From contig JBBQED010000032.1 of assembly GCA_038320345.1 (NCBI GenBank), positions 1 to 21,527 of the forward strand: a stretch of 21,527 nucleotides of DNA, read 5' to 3'. Below, piece after piece: positions 14,588 through 21,527 of the stretch; within the stretch, counting starts at the first letter, position 1; the number at the start of each line of letters is the position of its first letter. The DNA is from JBBQED01 sp038320345. Lineage in GTDB: Bacteria > Bacteroidota > Bacteroidia > AKYH767-A > OLB10. The position numbers and the translations under genes are program-made. The notes beneath the pieces were generated by a model. That model saw nothing but the letters and a program-made list of their open reading frames with translations. It was not told the origin of the DNA and did no database searches.

Positions 14588-16486
14588 ATGACACATTTAG
14601 CCTGGCTTATTCCTGTCTTTCCATTACTAGGTTTCTTGGTAATCGGCTTGCTGAACAAGCGCCTCTCAGTAATGATGAGTGGTGGCATTGCCAGTGCAAT
14701 GATCTTTCTTTCATTCATCGTTTCTGTGTTAATTTTCAGAGAGGTAGGGATGGAAGGATCTGTTCCTGAAAGAGTGATTTTATTCGACTGGATTACCGTT
14801 GGTGACCTTAGCTTACCATTCTCATTTTTGATAGATCGATTAAGCATCATCATGCTGCTTGTAATAACAGGCGTTGGTTTTTTGATTCATGTCTATTCAG
14901 CAGGATATATGAGTCATGAGCAAGACCATCCTCGTTATTTTGCATATCTAAATCTTTTCGTATTCTTTATGTTACTCCTGGTTATGGGTAGTAATTATAT
15001 TGTGATGTTTGCAGGATGGGAAGGAGTAGGCTTATGTTCTTATCTCCTCATCGGTTTTTGGTTTAAGAACAACGATTATAATAATGCGGCGAAGAAAGCA
15101 TTCATCATGAACCGTATTGGAGATCTCGGATTCCTTCTTGGAATTTTCTTGATCTATACCACTTTCGGGAGTATGAATTACCGCGAGGTTTTTGAATCCG
15201 CAAAGAGTTTTCCATCCGGTAGCTACGCCATTACTGCAATTACATTATTGCTTTTTGTAGGTGCAATGGGAAAAAGTGCTCAGATTCCATTGTATACTTG
15301 GTTGCCAGATGCGATGGCAGGTCCAACTCCTGTGTCAGCATTGATACATGCAGCTACAATGGTGACGGCAGGGATCTATATGATTGTTCGTTCCAATGTA
15401 TTGTATACGCTTGCTCCTTATTCCATGGAAGTGGTAGCAATTGTTGGATTAGCAACTGCATTATTTGCTGCGACCATTGGTTTACGTCAGAATGATATTA
15501 AGAAAGTACTAGCATATTCAACAGTAAGTCAGTTAGGGTATATGTTTGTTGCATTAGGAGTAGGAGCGTATGATACTGCTTTATTCCATGTTGTGATGCA
15601 TGCATTCTTCAAAGCCTTATTATTCTTAGGTGCAGGTTCTGTCATTCATGCGATGAGTGGAGAACAAGATATTCGCTTCATGGGTGGATTGAAAAAGAAA
15701 TTGCCATTAACACATTTAACATTCTTGATCGGTACACTGGCCATTGCAGGCGTTCCTCCATTTGCGGGATTCTTTTCTAAAGATGAAATTCTTGCGAAGG
15801 TGCATGGTCACTCGTTATGGATGTTCGCAATACTTTCATTTACTTCCGCACTCACTGCGATTTATATGTTCCGTTTATACTGGCTCACTTTCTACGGAGA
15901 TTTCAGAGGTACGGATCATCAACGTTCGCATTTGCATGAGTCGCCAGTAAGCATGACTTTCCCACTCATTGTATTAGCACTCCTCTCAACGGTTGGAGGA
16001 TTCTTGGGGATGCCAGAGATCTTCCACGCTCCCCATTTGTTCAGTGAGTTTTTAGCGCCAATTCTAAAATTCTCTACGGGAGGTGAAGTACATGCTTCCG
16101 AAACTTTTGAATGGACGATGATTATTGTTTCTGTTGTGTTGTTGTTACTTATTATCGGACTCACTTATAAGTACTACGTTTCCGATAAAAAACAACCGGA
16201 ATCTTCTGAAGCAGAAATGGGAGTTTTTGGAAAACTCATTTACAATAAATATTACATCGACGAATTATACGCTGCAGCAATCACGCGTCCATTAGATGCA
16301 TTATCCGCATTTAGTTATAAGTATATTGAAACTGGATTCATCGACAAGATTGTGAATAGCACTGGAGCAACACTCAATGCTGTGAGTGGAAGGTTGCGTT
16401 TAGTGCAAACGGGAAATATTGGCGGTTATATCTTTAGTATGGTGATCGGTATCATTCTCTTACTCTTATTTACCCTGATTCTCTGA
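14588..16486 (+). CDS. nuoL: NADH-quinone oxidoreductase subunit L
   Basis: This is the distal antiporter-like proton-pumping subunit of complex I, 632 residues (613 in E. coli). Key residues are visible: Glu145 in FAGWEGVGLCSYLLIGFWF, Lys229 in GAMGKSAQIPLYTWLPDAM, and His254 in ALIHAATMVTAGIYM. The C-terminal part continues past the antiporter core into the long lateral helix and last membrane helix, ending at GGYIFSMVIGIILLLLFTLI, so the gene is complete. NuoM begins 7 bp after its stop. Confidence 0.97.
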   Translation: MTHLAWLIPVFPLLGFLVIGLLNKRLSVMMSGGIASAMIFLSFIVSVLIFREVGMEGSVPERVILFDWITVGDLSLPFSFLIDRLSIIMLLVITGVGFLIHVYSAGYMSHEQDHPRYFAYLNLFVFFMLLLVMGSNYIVMFAGWEGVGLCSYLLIGFWFKNNDYNNAAKKAFIMNRIGDLGFLLGIFLIYTTFGSMNYREVFESAKSFPSGSYAITAITLLLFVGAMGKSAQIPLYTWLPDAMAGPTPVSALIHAATMVTAGIYMIVRSNVLYTLAPYSMEVVAIVGLATALFAATIGLRQNDIKKVLAYSTVSQLGYMFVALGVGAYDTALFHVVMHAFFKALLFLGAGSVIHAMSGEQDIRFMGGLKKKLPLTHLTFLIGTLAIAGVPPFAGFFSKDEILAKVHGHSLWMFAILSFTSALTAIYMFRLYWLTFYGDFRGTDHQRSHLHESPVSMTFPLIVLALLSTVGGFLGMPEIFHAPHLFSEFLAPILKFSTGGEVHASETFEWTMIIVSVVLLLLIIGLTYKYYVSDKKQPESSEAEMGVFGKLIYNKYYIDELYAAAITRPLDALSAFSYKYIETGFIDKIVNSTGATLNAVSGRLRLVQTGNIGGYIFSMVIGIILLLLFTLIL

Positions 16487-16493
16487 TAACGGT

Positions 16494-17948
16494 ATGATGA
16501 CTCTTATTCTGCTCCTCATTCCGCTCATTGCAGCCTTGGCATGTTTCGCCATTCCTGCGAACAAGGCTAAGGAATTTACATTGGCGGCTACACTCGTTCA
16601 GCTGGGTGTGAATGTTTTTATGTTCACTCAGTTTAAAAGTGATATCGCAGATCAGTTCTTGATCAATACTTGGTGGGTAGAAGCACTAGGCATTCATTTC
16701 AAAGTGGGTATCGATGGAATCAGTATGTTATTGATTTCACTCACCAATTTCTTGCTGCCACTCATCATTCTTTCGTCCTTCAGAAATAATTATCCGAATC
16801 CAAAATTATTCTACGGACTCATACTCTTCATGCAGTTTGCACTCATTGGAGTGTTCGTAGCATTAGATGGATTTCTCTTTTATATTTTCTGGGAGCTTGC
16901 TCTCATCCCAATTTATTTTATCTGTCTCTTATGGGGCGGATCCGATAGAATCAGAATCACCTTAAAATTTTTCATCTATACATTGAGTGGAAGTTTATTG
17001 ATGTTATTTGGATTGATTTTCTTGTATCTCCAAACTCCCGCTCCACATACTTTCGATATTCAAGCATTGTATCAATTGCAATTATCTGCTGCTGATCAAG
17101 GAATATTATTCTGGTTATTCTTCTTGGCATTTGCAATAAAAATTCCGGTCTTTCCTCTGCATACTTGGCAACCCGATACCTATACAGATGCGCCTGCACA
17201 AGGAACAATGTTATTATCAGGGATCATGCTCAAGATGGGTGTGTATGGAATCATTCGTTGGATGTTACCAATCATTCCTGATGGTATCGCCCAGTGGGGT
17301 GAAACAGCAATGATTCTTGCAACTATTGGAATCGTGTATGCTTCCTGCATGGCGATTGTACAAAATGATTTCAAACGACTGATTGCCTATTCTTCTATTG
17401 CACACGTTGGATTAATTACAGCGGGTGTGTTTTCTTTGAATATCCAAGGCTTGCAAGGGAGCATGGTGCAAATGCTAAGTCATGGTGTAAACGTAGTCGG
17501 CATTTTCTTCATTGCGGAAATTATTGAACGAAGAATGAAAACCAGAAATCTGAAAGAACTCGGTGGACTGGCCAATAGTGCTCCTTTATTTACGATCTTA
17601 TTTTTAGTGATTGTATTAGGTTCAGTAGCATTGCCTTTAACGAATGGATTCGTTGGAGAATTTCTTTTGTTGAACGGCATTTATCAATACAGTGCATGGA
17701 TGGCTGCTGTTGGTGGTCTTACGATTATTCTGGGTGCTGTTTATATGTTACGCGCCTATCAGAAAATTATGTTAGGTGAACCAGGATCTCGCAATACGGA
17801 ATTCACTGGATTGCATCAAAGCGAAAAAGTTGTACTTCTTGTTGTTGTTATTGTGATCATCATTACCGGTATTTATCCGAAACCAATTCTTCAAGTTGCA
17901 CAACCTGCACTCGAAGAAATTCTCACCCACGTAAAAGACATCTATTAA
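16494..17948 (+). CDS. nuoM: NADH-quinone oxidoreductase subunit M
   Basis: This is the middle antiporter-like proton-pumping subunit, 484 residues (509 in E. coli). The conserved charged residues are present: Glu134 in IFWELALIPIYFICLLWGG, Lys216 in FAIKIPVFPLHTWQPDTY, and a central helix SGIMLKMGVYGIIRWM. Two adjacent ATG codons open the gene (16494 and 16497), and either may be used. The stop is one base from the nuoN ATG, indicating translational coupling. Confidence 0.97.
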   Translation: MMTLILLLIPLIAALACFAIPANKAKEFTLAATLVQLGVNVFMFTQFKSDIADQFLINTWWVEALGIHFKVGIDGISMLLISLTNFLLPLIILSSFRNNYPNPKLFYGLILFMQFALIGVFVALDGFLFYIFWELALIPIYFICLLWGGSDRIRITLKFFIYTLSGSLLMLFGLIFLYLQTPAPHTFDIQALYQLQLSAADQGILFWLFFLAFAIKIPVFPLHTWQPDTYTDAPAQGTMLLSGIMLKMGVYGIIRWMLPIIPDGIAQWGETAMILATIGIVYASCMAIVQNDFKRLIAYSSIAHVGLITAGVFSLNIQGLQGSMVQMLSHGVNVVGIFFIAEIIERRMKTRNLKELGGLANSAPLFTILFLVIVLGSVALPLTNGFVGEFLLLNGIYQYSAWMAAVGGLTIILGAVYMLRAYQKIMLGEPGSRNTEFTGLHQSEKVVLLVVVIVIIITGIYPKPILQVAQPALEEILTHVKDIY

Positions 17949-17949
17949 C

Positions 17950-19326
17950 ATGAAGGCACTAATTCTTATTGCAAGCCTTGGTGTAATTGCCATGATGTCG
18001 GAAGTGTTACGCTTTAAAAAAGCATTGCTTCCAGTGGTGGCACTTGGACTGCTGTCAGCATTCGTACTCAATGCCCTCGATTGGAATACATCATTTAGTT
18101 ATTACAGCGACATGGTTATTTTCGATAACTATGCTATTGCTTTTAATGGTGCTGTGATTGCCATTACGTTTCTGTGGTTATTCATCTCCCGAGAATATTT
18201 TATTTCTGAGTCCAGCAGATCGGAGCATGCTGCATTGGTACTCTTTGCTTTATGTGGTGCGATGTTGATGATCAGTCATGCGAATCTCACCATGCTATTT
18301 ATTGGAATTGAAATTCTCTCTATCAGTTTATATGTTTTGGCGAGTAGCGATAAATCTAGTTTGCGTTCTAACGAAGCCGGATTAAAATATTTCCTCATGG
18401 GAGCGTTCGCTACCGGATTTCTTTTGTTCGGAATTGCTTTAGTGTATGGCGCTACTGGAACATTTAATCTTCGTGAGATTTCAGCCTACACAGCATTATC
18501 ACAAGGGAATGCGCCTTTATTTTTATATGCCGGCATTCTATTGATGATGGTGGGACTATTGTTCAAAGTTTCTGCCGTTCCATTCCATTTCTGGGCACCT
18601 GATGTTTATGAAGGATCGCCAACTTTGATCACCGCATTTATGGCAACGGTAGTAAAAACTGCCGCTTTTGCAGCTTTTTTCCGATTATTCAGCAGTTGTT
18701 TCTCGGAATTATCGAGCCATTGGGGTACAGCCCTAGCCGTTATTTCTGCCATTACGATGCTCGGAGGAAATATTTTAGCGGTATTTCAGCGCAGTTTTAA
18801 GCGGATGCTGGCTTATTCTAGCGTGGCCCATGCGGGATATTTGCTGTTAGCCATCGTCTCCATGAATGGGAATTCAGCTGGGGGATTATTCTTTTATACG
18901 GTAGCCTATTCTATTGCCAGCTTGGGTGCATTCTCAGTTTTACATGCCATTAGTCATAATGGAGATGAGCAGATTAGTAACTTAAAAGGCATTGGACATT
19001 CCCGACCAGGAGTGGCTCTCTTTCTGAGTATCATTATGTTATCTCTTGCAGGGATCCCTCCAGTGGCTGGATTCTTTGCAAAATACTACCTCTTTTTAGG
19101 AGCTTTAGAAAGCCATCAAAATGCACTTGTATTGGTAGCAATCCTGAGTTCTTTAATTGGCGTATATTACTACTTCAAGGTGATATATACCATGTTCCAG
19201 CCCCGAGATCCAGAAGCTGGAGAAGTTCCTTATGTCATTGGAACTCACCGGATCTTATTAGTTGTAGCGGCGTTGCTAAGTCTGGCAATCGGTATTTTCC
19301 CTAGTATATTGCAGGGTCTTTTCTGA
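17950..19326 (+). CDS. nuoN: NADH-quinone oxidoreductase subunit N
   Basis: This is the proximal antiporter-like proton-pumping subunit, 458 residues (485 in E. coli). Glu121 in MLFIGIEILSISLYVLAS, Lys206 in GLLFKVSAVPFHFWAPDVYE, and the FKRMLAYSSVAHAGYLL segment mark it as NuoN. The short N-terminus is common outside the enterobacteria. It is the last gene of the complex I run; a terminator-like hairpin with a T8 tract follows directly. Confidence 0.96.
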   Translation: MKALILIASLGVIAMMSEVLRFKKALLPVVALGLLSAFVLNALDWNTSFSYYSDMVIFDNYAIAFNGAVIAITFLWLFISREYFISESSRSEHAALVLFALCGAMLMISHANLTMLFIGIEILSISLYVLASSDKSSLRSNEAGLKYFLMGAFATGFLLFGIALVYGATGTFNLREISAYTALSQGNAPLFLYAGILLMMVGLLFKVSAVPFHFWAPDVYEGSPTLITAFMATVVKTAAFAAFFRLFSSCFSELSSHWGTALAVISAITMLGGNILAVFQRSFKRMLAYSSVAHAGYLLLAIVSMNGNSAGGLFFYTVAYSIASLGAFSVLHAISHNGDEQISNLKGIGHSRPGVALFLSIIMLSLAGIPPVAGFFAKYYLFLGALESHQNALVLVAILSSLIGVYYYFKVIYTMFQPRDPEAGEVPYVIGTHRILLVVAALLSLAIGIFPSILQGLF

Positions 19327-19358
19327 AGATAGCTGCAATTTCAGGCTTCCTTTTTTTT
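19325..19358 (+). terminator. Probable intrinsic terminator after nuoN
   Basis: A short interrupted stem (GAAG 19325-19328, CTG 19333-19335; CAG 19342-19344, CTTC 19346-19349) is followed by eight T residues (19351-19358). The stem is weak, but the T-tract and position directly at the end of nuoN support termination of the complex I transcript. Confidence 0.5.
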
Positions 19359-19365
19359 ACCTTTG
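19358..19365 (+). promoter_or_regulatory. Possible -7 box for the SprB-repeat gene
   Basis: TACCTTTG matches TAnnTTTG at the end of the T-tract after nuoN, 77 bp before the preferred start. No convincing TTG -33 element lies at the right distance, so this is tentative. Confidence 0.35.
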
Positions 19366-19442
19366 TAATTCAACTCTTTTCCCTCGGATAACACAGCTTT
19401 AAATAACTTTTTAAATCTATGCGTAGCATTACTGCGCCTTGT

Positions 19443-21527
19443 ATGAAAAACATAAACAGGGTTGCCTTTCTGGTGACTTTCGCTTTCCTATTAAGTACTT
19501 CTCATTTTGTGATGGGTGGAGGTTTTGAATTACAATGCGGAAAAAATAATACAACCAATCAAATTAGCAACGCAAAAAATCCTTTGCTCGTTACTTTGAC
19601 TTTTTTTAAAACAGATTACAATGGATTTAATATAAGTTGTAATGGTTTGTCAAATGGTGGAATTGATCTTACTCCTGCCGATGGTGTTGCGCCGTATACT
19701 TTTATCTGGTCGACTGGCGATGTAACCGAAGATCTTTCAAACATTCCTGCCGGTACCTATACCGTTACGGTCACCGATAATGTTGGAGATACACAAACTG
19801 GATCAGTAACACTTACTGAACCCGCGGCGATTGGTATAGCTTCTACAGTTACTGATGTAGCTTGTTTCGGAGCAGCAACCGGAGCCATTGATATAACTAC
19901 TTCTGGAGGCGCCGGATCGTACACATATATTTGGAGCAATACTGCAATTACGGAAGATATTTTAAATTTGACTGCAGGGAGTTATAAAATTGTAGTAACA
20001 GATATTAATAGTTGCACTTCACAATTATTGATTGGTGTAATCGAACCCACAGCCATCGGACTCAGTGGTGTGGTGACTGATGTGCTATGCAATGGAGGTT
20101 CTATAGGAGCTGTTGATATCACTGTTTCAGGGGGGACAATTCCTTATACCTATTTGTGGAGTAATGCTGATGTATCCGAAGATCAAACTGGATTAACAGG
20201 TGGAACTTATACAGTGACTGTAACCGACGCAAACAGCTGTACTATTTCACAAGCTTTTGTAGTGAATGAACCGCTTGCAATTACGATTTCCCCAGTCATA
20301 ACCAATGTTACTTGTAATGCATTGTCAGATGGAGCAATAGATATTACCGTGACGAATGGAGTAGGCGCACTCACTTATCTGTGGAGCAATGCAGCAGTGA
20401 CGGAAGATCTCACAGGATTAGCTGCTAATGATTATACCGTAACTGTTACCGATGCAAATTCATGTACGGGTGTCAATTCTTTTACGATCACACAACCAAC
20501 AGTAATCAATTTATCAGGAGTAGTAACCAATGTACTTTGTAATGGAGCATCAACGGGAGCGATCGATATCACAGCAAGTGGAGGTACTGGAGCACTTACT
20601 TATTTGTGGAGCAATGCAGCGGTTACCGAAGATCTCACAGGATTAGCTGCTAATGATTATACCGTTACGGTTACCGATGCAAATGGATGTACTGCGGCTC
20701 AAACTTTTTCGGTGACACAACCTGTTGCAATAAATTTATCTGGAGTAGTTACCAATGTACTTTGTAATGGAGCATCAACTGGAGCAATCGATATCACAGC
20801 AAGCGGAGGAACAGGAGCACTTACTTATTTGTGGAGTAATGCAGCAGTTACAGAAGACCTCACAGGATTATCTGCTAATGATTATACCGTTACGGTTACC
20901 GATGCAAATGCATGTACTGCCGTTCAAATTTTTTCGGTGACACAATCTGGTGCAATTAATTTATCAGGAGTAGTTACCAATGTACTTTGTAACGGCGCAT
21001 CAACCGGAGCGATCGATATCACAGCAAGTGGAGGAACAGGAGCACTTACTTATCTTTGGAATGATGCATCAGTGTTAGAAGATCGCACCAACATCACTGC
21101 AGGAACCTACACCGTAACTGTTACCGATGCAAATGCATGTACAACAACACAATCTTTTGTTGTAACACAACCTACTGCAATCACAGTGCCTGGAGTAATT
21201 TCCAGTGTAAGTTGTAATGGATTATCAAACGGCGCAATCAATATCACAGCGAGTGGAGGAACAGGAGCATATACTTATTTGTGGAGCAATGCATCCGTAG
21301 TAGAAGATCAAACTGGCTTGACCATCGGAACGTACACGGTTACTGTTACAGATGCGAATGCATGTACTGGTGTCAACTCATTTACGATCACCCAACCAAC
21401 AGCAGTTAATTTATCAGGAATAGTTACCAATGTACTTTGTAATGGAGCATCAACGGGAGCGATCAATATTACAGCAAGTGGAGGCACAGGAGCATTTACT
21501 TATTTGTGGAATGATGCAGCAGTAACA
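19443..21527 (+). CDS. Large secreted SprB-repeat protein (partial, 3' end outside window)
   Basis: The frame is open to the window end (695 codons so far). An in-frame TAA at 19404 bounds it upstream. Met at 19443 begins MKNINRVAFLVTFAFLLSTS, a good signal peptide; an earlier in-frame ATG at 19419 would add eight residues. From about residue 60 the protein is built of 75-residue units of SprB type (PF13573) with consensus NVxCNGASTGAIDIT, GGTGALTYLWSNA, EDLTGL, YTVTVTDANxCT. Most units have two Cys; the first lacks the second. SprB is the gliding adhesin of Flavobacterium johnsoniae, and such proteins are usually exported by the type IX system through a C-terminal signal not visible here. 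It is probably a cell-surface adhesin or secreted repeat protein. Confidence 0.88.
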   Translation, partial: MKNINRVAFLVTFAFLLSTSHFVMGGGFELQCGKNNTTNQISNAKNPLLVTLTFFKTDYNGFNISCNGLSNGGIDLTPADGVAPYTFIWSTGDVTEDLSNIPAGTYTVTVTDNVGDTQTGSVTLTEPAAIGIASTVTDVACFGAATGAIDITTSGGAGSYTYIWSNTAITEDILNLTAGSYKIVVTDINSCTSQLLIGVIEPTAIGLSGVVTDVLCNGGSIGAVDITVSGGTIPYTYLWSNADVSEDQTGLTGGTYTVTVTDANSCTISQAFVVNEPLAITISPVITNVTCNALSDGAIDITVTNGVGALTYLWSNAAVTEDLTGLAANDYTVTVTDANSCTGVNSFTITQPTVINLSGVVTNVLCNGASTGAIDITASGGTGALTYLWSNAAVTEDLTGLAANDYTVTVTDANGCTAAQTFSVTQPVAINLSGVVTNVLCNGASTGAIDITASGGTGALTYLWSNAAVTEDLTGLSANDYTVTVTDANACTAVQIFSVTQSGAINLSGVVTNVLCNGASTGAIDITASGGTGALTYLWNDASVLEDRTNITAGTYTVTVTDANACTTTQSFVVTQPTAITVPGVISSVSCNGLSNGAINITASGGTGAYTYLWSNASVVEDQTGLTIGTYTVTVTDANACTGVNSFTITQPTAVNLSGIVTNVLCNGASTGAINITASGGTGAFTYLWNDAAVT
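19621..21527 (+). repeat. Tandem coding repeat, exact 225-bp period
   Basis: The conserved Cys codon of each unit lies at 19638, 19863, 20088, 20313, 20538, 20763, 20988, 21213 and 21438, all exactly 225 bp apart with no indels. The ninth unit is cut by the window end. The units at 20538, 20763 and 20988 are very similar at DNA level. Between the units at 20538 and 20763 most differences that I traced are synonymous. This indicates duplication followed by selection on the protein. Confidence 0.92.

Noticed and set aside
11180..18071. Many minus-strand frames and one-off plus-strand frames inside the nuo genes
   Set aside because: All are shadows of conserved complex I subunits in another frame, with no independent support.
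19757..20940. Frames at 19757-19939 (minus) and 20755-20940 (plus) in the SprB-repeat gene
   Set aside because: They are off-frame readings of the tandem coding repeat.
19621..21527. CRISPR array
   Set aside because: The period is regular, but at 225 bp it is far too long, the units are similar along their whole length, and they encode a continuous protein.

Overview
The window looks like a Bacteroidota chromosome, probably from the Chitinophagales/Sphingobacteriales/Saprospiria part of the phylum. The grounds are: a short (324-residue) NuoG without a molybdopterin domain, SprB-type surface repeats, a LytS/LytTR two-component pair beside a TonB-dependent receptor with a carboxypeptidase-regulatory domain, few obvious Shine-Dalgarno sequences, and several TAnnTTTG promoter-like boxes. 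The assignment rests on family knowledge and was not searched.

Region 1 (1-429) is non-coding. It holds one copy of a hairpin-rich dispersed repeat and a strong intrinsic terminator. Region 2 (430-9377) has nine genes, all on the minus strand. In transcription order they are an AraC-type regulator, a 74-residue membrane protein, a thioredoxin-reductase-like flavoprotein, an atypical short-chain dehydrogenase lacking the usual catalytic Tyr and Lys, an alginate-export-type outer-membrane barrel, a 91-residue orphan, a LytS/YehU-type sensor kinase, a LytTR response regulator overlapping it by 8 bp, and a TonB-dependent receptor. The first four look like one redox cassette under the AraC regulator. 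The last three look like a sensing and uptake module.

Region 3 (9378-10966) is about 1.6 kb without a credible gene. It is a mosaic of the same repeat family (four more full or partial copies) plus other hairpin elements. Copies near 27-142 and 9627-9742 are direct repeats matching at about 113 of 116 positions, so the whole minus-strand block lies between direct repeats.

Region 4 (10967-19326) is a compact plus-strand run of respiratory complex I genes, nuoG-H-I-J-K-L-M-N. Together they encode the electron-wire proteins NuoG and NuoI and the membrane proton-pumping arm. The genes nuoA-F, which normally precede nuoG, are not here. A promoter-like box sits directly before nuoG. One possible reading is that the repeat-bounded block separates the two halves of the operon.

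Region 5 (19419-21527) is the start of a large secreted protein built from SprB-type repeats with an exact 225-bp (75-residue) period. It runs off the window end. No RNA gene, CRISPR array, transposase or integrase was recognised.
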